DNA from: Bacillota bacterium
Lineage (GTDB): Bacteria; Bacillota; Clostridia; Acetivibrionales; DSM-1351
DNA: 28,995 nt
Assembly (NCBI GenBank): GCA_023433945.1
Contig: JAEYTP010000003.1
Location: 1-28,995, forward strand
Reading direction: 5' to 3'
The notes under the pieces are model-generated. The model was not told where the DNA came from, ran no database searches, and saw only the letters and a program-made list of their open reading frames with translations. This document shows positions 20,782 through 28,995 of this stretch, piece by piece; positions within the stretch are counted from its first letter, which is position 1, and every line of letters begins with the position of its first letter. The translations under genes were made by a program, and so were the position numbers.

Positions 20782-22521
20782 ATGTGGTGGAAAGAAGGAG
20801 TCATATATCAAATTTACCCTAGAAGCTTCAAGGACTCAAATGGTGACGGTATAGGCGACATCAGAGGTATTATCGAGAAGCTTGATTACCTTAATGATGG
20901 CACTCCAAACTCTCTTGGGGTGGATGCTATCTGGATATCTCCATTTTTTAGGTCTCCCATGAAGGATTTTGGATATGATATATCTGATTACAGAGATATT
21001 GATCCGATGTTTGGAACACTGGAGGACTTTAAATTGTTACTTGAGGAGGCCCACAGGCGGGGTATTCATATAATTATTGATATGGTGCTTAACCATACCT
21101 CTGATGAACATCCCTGGTTTATTGAATCGCGCCAAAGTAAAGATAATGAAAAAGCAGACTGGTATATTTGGCACCCTGGGAAAAACGGCAAAAAGCCTAA
21201 TAATTGGTTTGCTCAGTTTGAGTTAAAGAGTGCATGGTGGTATGAACCTAAAAGGGGAGAGTTTTATCTGGGAACATTCACGAGACATCAACCCGAGCTA
21301 AATTGGAGAAATGTAGAGCTTAGGAAGGAAATGTTTGATTTGGCGAGGTACTGGCTGGATATGGGCGTTGATGGATTCAGACTGGACGTAATAAACTGGT
21401 TCATTAAAGATAATGAGTTTCGAAGTAACCCCTATTCTATAAAGAGTTTAGACTTTCAAGAGCATATATACGATAGAAACAGGCCAGAGACAATTGACAT
21501 TTGCCGGGATCTCAGAAAAATTACAGATGAATATAGTGAACGCATGATGGTGGGGGAGGTGTTCACTGATAGTGCAAAGGTAGCCTCTGATTATTATGGG
21601 AGTGGCAGTGATGCATTACATATGGCATTCAATTTTAACTTCCTTTTCCAGCCGTGGAGTTCTAGAAAAATATATCATTCCATAATGGAGTGGTATGATC
21701 ACCTCCAAGGTGATGCATGGCCCAATTTTACATTCAGTAATCATGACAATCTCAGGCACTCTTTAAGGTATAAAAAAGGTAGTGAGACCCTTGATAGGTG
21801 CAGAGTAGCCGCAGCGTTACTTTTAACGTTAAGAGGAACTCCATTTATTTATTATGGTGAAGAGATTGGCATGACAGGAGGAAAGATAAAACGAACGGAG
21901 CTAAAGGATCCATTGAGTAAGAAAACCTGGCCTCTCAAAAGATTCTGTAGAGATTTAGCCAGGACTCCAATGCAATGGGATATTAGCATAAACTCTGGCT
22001 TTTCATATGGAGAGCCCTGGTTGCCTGTAGACAATGATTATATGGACAATAATGTTGAGATACAGGACATAACAAGAGACTCTTTGTTAAAGTTTTACAA
22101 AAGACTAATATGGTACAGAAAAAAGCATTCCTCAATTACAAGGGGCAGTATACAATTCTTTGATAAGTATTGTGACAGGGCTATGGTATTTACAAGAGAA
22201 AGTGATGATGAAAAGCTTCTAATTATGCTCAACTTTTGTAATAGTAGTACCAATTTGCGCCTTACAGACATTCTAGATAAGGATGCTCAAGCTAATAGGA
22301 TATCTGAGCAATATATTTCAAGTGAAAGCGTTATCTCCGATTTGATTAACGCAGAGGTGCTGCAGACAACAGTCAGTTTTGCTACGCATAAACCGGAAAA
22401 TACAAAGATTACACATGATATTGTTAAACTCGAACCATATGAAATACTAATTGTTGAGGTGGGGAACAAAAATACCAAGGATTCTCAATTAACGGCAGCT
22501 ATTGGTAAGTTAGATAACTAA
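20782..22521 (+). CDS. GH13 alpha-glucosidase, oligo-1,6-glucosidase type
   Basis: The protein has 579 residues and no signal peptide, so it acts in the cytosol. It starts WWKEGVIYQIYPRSF, and the four GH13 regions are present: DMVLNHTS (100-107), GFRLDVINWF (198-207; nucleophile Asp202), GEVF (258-261; acid/base Glu259) and FSNHD (318-322; Asp322). The residue after the nucleophile is Val203. In GH13 exo-glucosidases Val there is linked to isomaltase-type (alpha-1,6) activity and Thr or Ala to maltase-type, so isomalto-oligosaccharides are the likelier substrates. Trehalose-6-phosphate hydrolase is an alternative, but no PTS gene is linked. GAAGGAAGAGGG lies before the ATG. An MFS transporter follows 98 bp downstream and may import its substrate. 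Confidence 0.85.
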   Translation: MWWKEGVIYQIYPRSFKDSNGDGIGDIRGIIEKLDYLNDGTPNSLGVDAIWISPFFRSPMKDFGYDISDYRDIDPMFGTLEDFKLLLEEAHRRGIHIIIDMVLNHTSDEHPWFIESRQSKDNEKADWYIWHPGKNGKKPNNWFAQFELKSAWWYEPKRGEFYLGTFTRHQPELNWRNVELRKEMFDLARYWLDMGVDGFRLDVINWFIKDNEFRSNPYSIKSLDFQEHIYDRNRPETIDICRDLRKITDEYSERMMVGEVFTDSAKVASDYYGSGSDALHMAFNFNFLFQPWSSRKIYHSIMEWYDHLQGDAWPNFTFSNHDNLRHSLRYKKGSETLDRCRVAAALLLTLRGTPFIYYGEEIGMTGGKIKRTELKDPLSKKTWPLKRFCRDLARTPMQWDISINSGFSYGEPWLPVDNDYMDNNVEIQDITRDSLLKFYKRLIWYRKKHSSITRGSIQFFDKYCDRAMVFTRESDDEKLLIMLNFCNSSTNLRLTDILDKDAQANRISEQYISSESVISDLINAEVLQTTVSFATHKPENTKITHDIVKLEPYEILIVEVGNKNTKDSQLTAAIGKLDN

Positions 22522-22619
22522 GATAGCTGAAGTTTCCCGAAACGAAAACTAACAAGGTGAATAATTAAATTAAAGTTACCAAACAGGAACAATATAGATT
22601 AATTGAAAGCGGGGATTGT

Positions 22620-23909
22620 ATGAAAAACAGAAGCAAACTTGCCCTTGTACTGATGATATTAATTGTAGGGTTTCTTAATGCTGACCAAAATATTATTAAT
22701 GCTACCCTAGGTGATATTGAAAAGGAATTTAATGTGAACGATGCTGATATAGGGCTTATGAGTGCACTGTTTACAGTATTAGGAGCTATAGTAAGTATAG
22801 TCTGGGGATACCTTTCAGATAAGAAGAACCGTAAGATACTATTCACCATTTCAATAATTATTGCAGAGATTCCTTGCCTTATGACAGCATTTGCTCAAAA
22901 CTATGAACAGTTCTTTGTATTGAGAATACTTACTGGTATAGGAGTAGGAGTATCCTTCCCAACCACCTTCTCTATGATTGGAGACATGTTTGATGAAAAG
23001 AAAAGAGCCAGTGCAGTAACCTGGCTAGTGACAGTAATGGGAGTTGGCCAGATATTGGGCATGATGATTAGCGGATATTTGGGACCTACATATGGATGGA
23101 GACTTCCTTTTATAGTGGCAGCTGTTCCGGGGATTATTGCCATTATATTCTTCTATCTATTGATTCCTGAGCCAAAGAGGGGGGCATCGGAAGAATCCCT
23201 CAAGGAGCTTATAGAGCAAGGACTGGTCTATAGTAGAACAATTAAGTTCTCTGATTACTTGGATTTGTGCAGGGTAAAAACAAATGTTTACCTGTTTATT
23301 CAAGGATTAATGGGCACTATTCCATGGGGAGCTATCCCTCTTTTCTTGATTAAATATCTTGAGCAGAACAGAGATTTTTCAACCGAACAAGCTACTACAG
23401 TTTTTTTGTTTTTTGGAGCAGGGACAGTAGTAGGAACGATAGTGGGCGGAATGCTTGGGGGCAAACTGTTTAGAATAAAAGAGGCGTATGTACCCATGCT
23501 TTGCTCCATAACAACTTTGGCAGGTTCAGTAGTGGCACTGCTTATATTTGTACTTCCACTAGGAGATAACCTGGTAATCACAATATTACTGGGATTCGTG
23601 GCATCTTTTATACTCACCATAACAAGCCCGAATGTAAAGAAGATGCTGCTAGATGTAAATGTGCCTGAAAACAGAGGTGCAATTTACTCGGTGTTCAACT
23701 TAACCGATTCTGTAGGGACAGGAATTGGCAAGATGGTTGGAGGACTTTTATCAGTATCATTTGGTATGACAGCTGCACTAAGTATATCAGTGCTTATGTG
23801 GATTCCGTGTGCTGCAATATTAATGGTACTGGCCTATAAGTTTAAGAATGACATTCAGAATATGCACAAAAAGCTTGAGATAGCGGCGTTAGAAATGAAG
23901 AAGTTGTAA
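22620..23909 (+). CDS. MFS transporter (12-TM)
   Basis: The product has 429 residues with about 12 hydrophobic helices. The family signature between helices 2 and 3 is seen as GYLSDKKNRK (about 62-71), and R-I-L-T-G-I-G-V-G in helix 4 fits MFS motif B/C. The N-terminal end (FLNADQNIINATLGDIEKEF) is like the Spinster/anion-symporter-like group, where an N-x-x-D-x-x-I-I/L start is common. Direction and substrate cannot be told from sequence. It is on the same strand as the GH13 gene and could import its di- or oligosaccharide, although the 98-bp gap and weak GGGG site do not prove an operon. Confidence 0.85.
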   Translation: MKNRSKLALVLMILIVGFLNADQNIINATLGDIEKEFNVNDADIGLMSALFTVLGAIVSIVWGYLSDKKNRKILFTISIIIAEIPCLMTAFAQNYEQFFVLRILTGIGVGVSFPTTFSMIGDMFDEKKRASAVTWLVTVMGVGQILGMMISGYLGPTYGWRLPFIVAAVPGIIAIIFFYLLIPEPKRGASEESLKELIEQGLVYSRTIKFSDYLDLCRVKTNVYLFIQGLMGTIPWGAIPLFLIKYLEQNRDFSTEQATTVFLFFGAGTVVGTIVGGMLGGKLFRIKEAYVPMLCSITTLAGSVVALLIFVLPLGDNLVITILLGFVASFILTITSPNVKKMLLDVNVPENRGAIYSVFNLTDSVGTGIGKMVGGLLSVSFGMTAALSISVLMWIPCAAILMVLAYKFKNDIQNMHKKLEIAALEMKKL

Positions 23910-23940
23910 TAAAAAGAGGTACTGTACAGTGGAGACATTA

Positions 23941-24843
23941 TCATTTTGTCTTATTCTTTTTACTATTAACAATAAACAGGCTTGCTATGATAATTGTCAT
24001 TCCACCTATTTGAAGCCCTGAAATGGACTCGTCTAGTACTAGAATTCCTCCTATAATGGTTACTACAGGTATAAGATTTAGAAACATGGTTGTTACGGTT
24101 GCACCAAGTTCTTTTACCGCTAAATTATATAGATAGTATGCTAGTGCAGAACAGAATACTGATAAGTATAGCAAATTAAGCATTGCACTTGTTGAAATAG
24201 TATGCCACTTTGGGACCTCATGTATTATGAAAGGTATAAACAATATTGAACTGACTATCATTTGATATGTAGTGAGTAGTAACCCAGTGTAGCGAGAGGT
24301 AAGCCCCTTGCTTATAATGGTATAAACAACCCATGCCATCATCGCTAGAAGCATTAGTATATTTCCCTTGAGAGTAGACGAAGACAGATCTAAGGAACCT
24401 TGTTCAAGTATTACCATGAACACTCCTGCCACAGATAAGGCAACACATATTATTAACTTTACAGTTATTTTCAGTTTATAGAAAATACTCTCTGTTACTA
24501 ATGTGAATATTGGAACAGCTGCAACTATAATTGAGGCATTTGATGCGGTAGTATACTTAAGCCCAATGTTTTCAAATACAAAATATAGAACTACTCCAAA
24601 GAAGGATGCTATAGCTAACAATATAAGGTCACGCTTGGTCATTTTTTTGAACGACTTCGAGAATAACATAATAACAACCATAATGATGGAGGCAATAACT
24701 TGTCTAAAAAATGCAATTGAGATTGGTGGAAGCTCTGCTAAAAGTATCTTTGTACTGATAAATGAGTAACCCCAAAAGATTGATGTTAAAGTAATAGCAA
24801 TTAACGCAAATACTTTCTTTTTAAATTCTTTGCTCTTTTCCAT
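23941..24843 (-). CDS. EamA/DMT-family transporter
   Basis: The product has 300 residues from the ATG at 24843, which has GGAG seven bases before it; an in-frame start at 24915 would add 24 non-hydrophobic residues and lacks a site. It has ten predicted helices in two EamA repeats: the first about 12-140 (FWGYSFISTKILLAELPPIS and later IVAAVPIFTLVTESIF), the second about 155-295 (MAWVVYTIISKG, then AYYLYNLAVKELGATVTTMF and LNLIPVV). This family exports amino acids or other metabolites; the substrate is unknown. It converges on the MFS gene with 31 bp between stops. A 7-bp stem (24856-24862 with 24873-24879) sits in its leader, just upstream of the ribosome site. Confidence 0.85.
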   Translation of the reverse strand: MEKSKEFKKKVFALIAITLTSIFWGYSFISTKILLAELPPISIAFFRQVIASIIMVVIMLFSKSFKKMTKRDLILLAIASFFGVVLYFVFENIGLKYTTASNASIIVAAVPIFTLVTESIFYKLKITVKLIICVALSVAGVFMVILEQGSLDLSSSTLKGNILMLLAMMAWVVYTIISKGLTSRYTGLLLTTYQMIVSSILFIPFIIHEVPKWHTISTSAMLNLLYLSVFCSALAYYLYNLAVKELGATVTTMFLNLIPVVTIIGGILVLDESISGLQIGGMTIIIASLFIVNSKKNKTK

Positions 24844-24997
24844 AATGACTCCGATTGGCGTTCTTCCATACCAACGCCATATATTTGATTTATTCCATAA
24901 AGATAATATTCTCACAAAAACATACTAAATACAAGAGTTGCTACAACTAAGTTAGTGAAAAACGAGTAAAGGAATTCCGCTTGTAAATTACTATATA

Positions 24998-25026
24998 TTG
25001 ATGGTTTAACCACATAATGGTATTAT
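24998..25026 (+). promoter_or_regulatory. Candidate promoter for the secreted unknown protein
   Basis: TTGATG (24998-25003) and TATTAT (25021-25026) are separated by exactly 17 bp, 31 bp before the start codon at 25057. Confidence 0.5.
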
Positions 25027-25056
25027 TGTACTATTATAAATAATAAGGAGACGATA

Positions 25057-26592
25057 ATGATAAAAAGGAAAAAAGCAACAGTTATTCTAATACTTATATT
25101 TTTAAGCCTATGTTTTATTAAGTCTTCGGCAGCTTCTTATTCTAAATGTATAATTAAAGATATCGGTAGTATTACTTTTGAGTGCAAAAATGCTACTGTT
25201 AAGTTATCTTCTTCAAAAGAGAGTAAGAGACAGTATATGAAATCTACTGTTCTCACCTATAAAGTTATTGAAAAAGAAAAAGTAATTGGTGAAGTCATAC
25301 TGACTTTGAATAGGTTCAATGACGATGATTTGCACTACTTTATAAGATATTCATCTCAAAAGCTAAATGAATCACTCAAAGTTACACTCAAATGTAATGA
25401 TTTAGGGCCTGATTACAAATATATAATAGCAGATCCTGTGAACCAAAAGTATTTATCAGATAAAAATATAGCACAAGAAGTAAGATTTAAAAACGAAATA
25501 ACATATATACAAAGCCCACAATGTAATATACGTTTTGGCAAGATACATAAAATGAAAGATATTGGATATTCTGTGTATCAATATTCAGTACCCGATAACA
25601 CAGGAGTTGTGGCAAGAGTTGAGAACGACAAAACAGAGTTTTCCATGGAACTCATTCCCGAAACGTCGTCTAAATCATTCATTATTACGGAGGGAATGAT
25701 TTCTAAAAATAGGCTGGTACAATGGAATGATGCACAAGCCCTCAAAACGGCAAAACTAATAGATTTCAATCAGGCTAGAATATTTATGAGCGATGGTTTG
25801 TATAGAGAAAATTACACCACATATACTCCTAGAGCTCTACCAGCGCTGTCAGTATTTAAGGACCCCTGTGGATTTCTTGTAAGGTCCTGTTATTGGGTTT
25901 TTGATAACGGGAGTCTTTTCAAGATTTTAGGTATAAACCTTATGTATAACTTTGCTGACTCGGTTGGTCCAAAGGGGTATATTCCAACTCAACCATCTAG
26001 CGATTGGCTAAAAACAGATTATAATATTGGCTTCGAATTTTATGATACAAGGTGGAATTCTGACACCATGACATCTCTCATGACCTTCAATACCAATCTT
26101 AAGGATAAGGAAGTTGATGAGGCGGTAAAAAGATATATTAACTTCTACAAGCAACATTATGAAAAAAATAGTTTTATTGTAGATGGAGTAAGCTATGTAG
26201 CAGATTATAGCGATAGCAACCTAGAAAGCAAGAACGTACACTGCTCACTAAATCATCTCTTAGCTGAAATGCAAGTTCTTTATCAGTATTACCAGATATA
26301 TAAAGATGAGGAATGCAAACAAATTGCTGATAAAATGCTAGTTACTGTTACACAATCAAGTAAGAAGTGGATAAAAAATGATGGGGATCTTTGGTATAAA
26401 GTAACTGTAAATGGGATTTTTAATGGAAATGATTATCCTGCCCTTACATATAATGACCTAGTATACAGCGTAAATCAGTTGAAACAACTTAATATACCAG
26501 TACCAAATGAACTGCTCATGCTTATAGAAAGTAAAGGGAAGTGGGCACTAGAGAAAAAACATATCACGAACATTTTTAAATATAAGGAATAG
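25057..26592 (+). CDS. Secreted protein of unknown function, possible C-terminal helical-toroid domain
   Basis: The protein has 511 residues and I do not recognise it. It has a basic N-terminus and a hydrophobic signal segment (about 7-27, ending SSAAS), with no lipobox. The N-terminal half (about 30-240) looks beta-rich. The C-terminal half has helix-rich sequence with GYIPTQPSSDWLKTDYNIGF, then YDTRWNSDTMTSLM, and a later stretch LNHLLAEMQVLYQYYQIYKD. This resembles (alpha/alpha)-toroid carbohydrate-active proteins such as glucuronyl C5-epimerase-like domains, but that is a guess. AAGGAG (25045-25050) gives a good start. It is a single gene with its own promoter and a shared terminator, probably acting at the surface, perhaps on polysaccharide. 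Confidence 0.65.
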   Translation: MIKRKKATVILILIFLSLCFIKSSAASYSKCIIKDIGSITFECKNATVKLSSSKESKRQYMKSTVLTYKVIEKEKVIGEVILTLNRFNDDDLHYFIRYSSQKLNESLKVTLKCNDLGPDYKYIIADPVNQKYLSDKNIAQEVRFKNEITYIQSPQCNIRFGKIHKMKDIGYSVYQYSVPDNTGVVARVENDKTEFSMELIPETSSKSFIITEGMISKNRLVQWNDAQALKTAKLIDFNQARIFMSDGLYRENYTTYTPRALPALSVFKDPCGFLVRSCYWVFDNGSLFKILGINLMYNFADSVGPKGYIPTQPSSDWLKTDYNIGFEFYDTRWNSDTMTSLMTFNTNLKDKEVDEAVKRYINFYKQHYEKNSFIVDGVSYVADYSDSNLESKNVHCSLNHLLAEMQVLYQYYQIYKDEECKQIADKMLVTVTQSSKKWIKNDGDLWYKVTVNGIFNGNDYPALTYNDLVYSVNQLKQLNIPVPNELLMLIESKGKWALEKKHITNIFKYKE

Positions 26593-26681
26593 ATACTATT
26601 CAGGTAACACTAGAGTAAGTATGTATAATAAAAAGTAATGAAATATTAGCATTAAGTTACCTATTAATCATGAGCAATTTA

Positions 26682-26715
26682 AAAGAGCAATCCACATATT
26701 TATGGATTGCTCTTT
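26682..26715. terminator. Bidirectional terminator between convergent genes
   Basis: AAAGAGCAATCCA (26682-26694) and TGGATTGCTCTTT (26703-26715) form a perfect 13-bp stem with an 8-nt loop. Each side ends in T residues for its own strand (CTCTTT on plus, GCTCTTTT on minus), between the plus-strand unknown gene and the minus-strand oppF. Confidence 0.8.
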
Positions 26716-26769
26716 AATAAATATCATCAAACTCACTATTGAAGAATGAGTTTAATGATACGGTATGTC

Positions 26770-27738
26770 TTAACATAAATGACAAGCTACAAAATGTCCC
26801 GGCTTTACTTCTCTAAATTCCGGTTTCTCATTATTACACTTATCAAAGGCTTTAGGGCAACGCGTGCAGAAAGGACATCCTTTTGGAGGATTTATAGGAC
26901 TTGGCAAATCTCCCGATAGAATAATCCTTTCCTTTCTACTAGCCTCATCTGGGTCAGGTATTGGAACTGCTGATAGTAGAGCCTGTGTATAAGGATGCAA
27001 AGGATTGTTGTTCAACTCTTCACTGTCAGCAAATTCAGCCATATGCCCAAGGTACATAACCATTATTCTATGAGATATATATTTTACCATAGATAAGTCA
27101 TGTGCAATAAATAGGTAGGTTAATCCCAATTTGTCCTGCAAATCCTTGAGCAGATTAACAACCTGAGCCTGTATAGATACATCAAGTGAAGAAATCGGCT
27201 CATCACAAACTATGAAGCTTGGATTGATTGCAAGGGCTCTGGCAATACCGATTCTCTGCCTCTGGCCACCACTGAATTCATGGGGGAAACGAGACAGATG
27301 CTCTACATTTAGGCCAACCATTTTAACAAGCTCTTCAATTCTTTTCTTTCTTTCAGCTGCTTTATATTTGCCCATTACATCTAAAGGCTCTCCAATTATA
27401 TCTTCTACTGTCATCCTTGGGTTAAGTGAAGAATATGGATCTTGAAACACCATTTGCATTTTTGATCTCATCTTGTTTAGTTCACTTTTTGAGAGCTTAA
27501 ATACGTCAGTTCCCTCAAATAATACTTCGCCGGAGGTAGGCTCATACATCCTTAAAATAGTTCTTCCAGCAGTAGATTTACCGCAACCGCTTTCACCAAC
27601 CAGTCCTATTGTTTCGCCTTTATAAATATCAAATGTAAGTCCGTCAACTGCCTTGAGTGTACCTCCGGAAACATGGAAGTACTTTTTTAGGTTACGAATT
27701 GATATCAAAGGCTGTTCTGTTTTATTTGACTTACTCAT
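26770..27738 (-). CDS. oppF: Oligopeptide/dipeptide ABC transporter ATPase, OppF/DppF type
   Basis: The product has 322 residues. ABC motifs: Walker A GESGCGKST (48-56), Q-loop Gln99 (FQDPYSSLNPRMT), signature FSGGQRQR (155-162), Walker B FIVCDEP (175-181) and the D-loop SSLDVS. The C-terminal oligo_HPY region has the peptide-transporter signature HPYTQALLSAVP, and four Cys (in GCPFCTRCPKAFDKC and the final ACHLC) that in some Dpp/Opp ATPases bind a [4Fe-4S] cluster. With OppD it forms the ATPase pair that drives peptide import (nickel is the alternative cargo in this family). It overlaps oppD by 8 bases, so translation is coupled. OppA and OppB are outside the window. Confidence 0.9.
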   Translation of the reverse strand: MSKSNKTEQPLISIRNLKKYFHVSGGTLKAVDGLTFDIYKGETIGLVGESGCGKSTAGRTILRMYEPTSGEVLFEGTDVFKLSKSELNKMRSKMQMVFQDPYSSLNPRMTVEDIIGEPLDVMGKYKAAERKKRIEELVKMVGLNVEHLSRFPHEFSGGQRQRIGIARALAINPSFIVCDEPISSLDVSIQAQVVNLLKDLQDKLGLTYLFIAHDLSMVKYISHRIMVMYLGHMAEFADSEELNNNPLHPYTQALLSAVPIPDPDEASRKERIILSGDLPSPINPPKGCPFCTRCPKAFDKCNNEKPEFREVKPGHFVACHLC

Positions 27739-28819
27739 TTACGTCCCCCTTTTCATCAGATGATTCTTTAGCGTGGGCATCAGCGTGAGCTGGTGAGGAT
27801 TCCCTCGCTTCTTCAGGCGTTTTCTTTGCATGGGGGTGTAGCAACCAGCAACTAGCATACTGAGGAATATCCTCTGATTGTCTGCCTTTAACAGGAACCA
27901 GGGCAGGATTGTTATGCCTGCAAATTTCCATAGCATAGTCGCAGCGTGCAAAGAAAGGACATCCCTTCGGAGGATCATATAAATCAGGTGGAGTACCCAA
28001 TATCGGATCCAACGCTTTATCCCTGTCCATGTTCATCTTTGGTACTGACTTTAGAAGTCCCTGTGTATATGGATGACCAGGGTTATAGAATATGTCTCGA
28101 AGAGAGCCTGATTCTACTATATTTCCGGCATACATTACTATTACTCTGTCACACATTTCTGCTACAACACCCAAATCATGGGTAATGAAAATAATAGAAG
28201 TTCCGGTATCCTTCTGAAGGTCCTTCATCAAAGTCAGTATTTGTGCTTGAATTGTTACATCAAGAGCGGTGGTTGGCTCGTCTGCTATCAAAAGCTTAGG
28301 GTTACATGCAAGTGCCATAGCTATCATTGCACGTTGCCTCATACCACCTGAAAACTCATGTGGATACTGGTGTGCACGTTTTTCCGGCTGAGAAACACCA
28401 ACCTTCTTTAGCATTTCTACAGCTTTCTTATCAGCTTCTTTTTTAGATAATCCCTGGTGCTTTATAATGCCTTCTGCTATCTGAGCGCCTACCTTCATAG
28501 TGGGGTTTAGGGAGGTCATTGGATCCTGGAATATCATGCTTATTTCATGACCACGTATACTTTGCATCTCCTTGTCAGTAGCCTTTAACAAATCCTTCCC
28601 ATCAAAAATTATTTCACCTGATTTATACTTAGCAGGTGGGGAGGGGAGAATTTGCATAATTGCCTGTGAAGTAACGCTCTTTCCGCAGCCTGATTCACCA
28701 ACAAGAGCAACTACTTCACCACGCCCAACTTCAAAGCTAACACCTCTTATTGCCTGCACTTCACCCGTTGAGGTGAAAAAAGAAACATGCAGGTCTTTTA
28801 TTTCTAATAATTTATCCAT
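27731..28819 (-). CDS. oppD: Oligopeptide/dipeptide ABC transporter ATPase, OppD/DppD type
   Basis: The protein has 362 residues from the ATG at 28819; AAGGAGT lies seven bases upstream. The TTG at 28822 is less likely. Walker A is GESGCGKS (41-48), followed by the FQDPMTSLNP Q-loop, HEFSGGMRQR signature, LLIADEPTTALDVT Walker B region and a C-terminal HPYTQGLLKSVP motif with Cys residues in GCPFFARCDYAMEIC. The last 30 residues form a charged, Ala/His/Glu-rich tail (HAKKTPEEARESSPAHADAH and onwards) not usual in OppD. It lies between oppC and oppF in a typical opp/dpp order. Confidence 0.92.
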   Translation of the reverse strand: MDKLLEIKDLHVSFFTSTGEVQAIRGVSFEVGRGEVVALVGESGCGKSVTSQAIMQILPSPPAKYKSGEIIFDGKDLLKATDKEMQSIRGHEISMIFQDPMTSLNPTMKVGAQIAEGIIKHQGLSKKEADKKAVEMLKKVGVSQPEKRAHQYPHEFSGGMRQRAMIAMALACNPKLLIADEPTTALDVTIQAQILTLMKDLQKDTGTSIIFITHDLGVVAEMCDRVIVMYAGNIVESGSLRDIFYNPGHPYTQGLLKSVPKMNMDRDKALDPILGTPPDLYDPPKGCPFFARCDYAMEICRHNNPALVPVKGRQSEDIPQYASCWLLHPHAKKTPEEARESSPAHADAHAKESSDEKGDVNE

Positions 28820-28831
28820 CAATATTACTCC

Positions 28832-28995
28832 TTATTTTCTCAGTCTTGGGTCAAGTGCATCTCTTAGCCCATCACCCAGTACATTGAAGCTAAACATTGT
28901 CAATGAAATGAAGAATGCAGGTATAAAGAGTTGATATGCATTTCCTACAAGAAGACTCTGTATTGAGTCACTTACCATGGTACCCCAGCTTGCTG
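28832..28995 (-). CDS. oppC: Oligopeptide/dipeptide ABC permease, OppC/DppC type, C-terminal end only
   Basis: The visible 53 residues on the minus strand include SWGTMVSDSIQSLLVGNAYQ, then LFIPAFFISLTMFSFNVLGD and GLRDALDPRLRK with a TAA stop at 28834-28832. This is the conserved OppC/DppC C-terminus: a WGTM segment within the EAA-loop region, a last transmembrane helix and the G-D-G-L-R-D-x-L-D-P-R tail. It is a membrane channel subunit for peptide import. The stop lies 12 bases before the oppD start and the TAA overlaps its AAGGAG site. The start is outside the window. Confidence 0.92.
   Translation of the reverse strand, partial: ASWGTMVSDSIQSLLVGNAYQLFIPAFFISLTMFSFNVLGDGLRDALDPRLRK

Noticed and set aside
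24844..24915. Extended N-terminus of the EamA transporter
   Set aside because: The extra 24 residues precede a well-placed GGAG-ATG and are not hydrophobic; the region also carries a leader stem, so it is more likely untranslated.

Overview
The window looks like chromosomal DNA from a low-GC, motile, Gram-positive Clostridia-type bacterium. The base composition is AT-rich, Shine-Dalgarno sites are strong (GGAGG types), a few starts are TTG or GTG, and there is a flagellar fliD-fliS-flgN block. The Tad-type locus has no secretin, as expected without an outer membrane. Gene content recalls the Ruminiclostridium/cellulolytic Clostridium group, but that placement is inference. No rRNA, tRNA, CRISPR array, phage or transposase was seen.

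Layout. (1) 1-1147: end of fliD, then fliS and a flgN-like chaperone. (2) 1266-3315: a membrane-anchored alpha/beta-hydrolase-fold protein on the minus strand, diverging from a PflX-like radical SAM protein. (3) 3557-12351: a compact Tad-like pilus/secretion locus. In order it holds a Ser/Thr kinase fused to a degenerate ParA/CpaE-like domain, a CpaB-like SAF protein, a CpaE-like P-loop protein with an altered Walker A, a CpaF/TadA ATPase, TadB-like and TadC-like membrane proteins, three tandem ~50-residue membrane peptides too short for most gene finders, and two TadE/G-like proteins. (4) 12368-17159: a 17-bp tandem repeat, an AraC regulator, a possible gene remnant, and leuC-leuD-leuB (leucine biosynthesis) interrupted and flanked by short repeats. 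(5) 17210-20685: a YtrA-type GntR repressor with a 23+23 bp palindrome over its promoter, a DUF1648/SdpI-like membrane protein, and a secreted multidomain hydrolase ending in a strong terminator. (6) 20782-24843: a GH13 alpha-glucosidase (oligo-1,6-glucosidase type), an MFS transporter, and a convergent EamA/DMT exporter. (7) 25057-28995: a secreted protein of unknown function, and on the minus strand the end of an Opp/Dpp peptide transporter (oppF, oppD, partial oppC).

The least conventional part is the Tad-like locus. Its kinase fusion and CpaE homologue both have altered P-loops, and its pilin-position genes encode three paralogous mini-proteins without a recognisable prepilin cleavage motif. 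The second unusual signal is a 38-bp repeat found once directly upstream of the tadA ribosome-binding site and four times in tandem directly upstream of the leuD site, always inside an operon gap.
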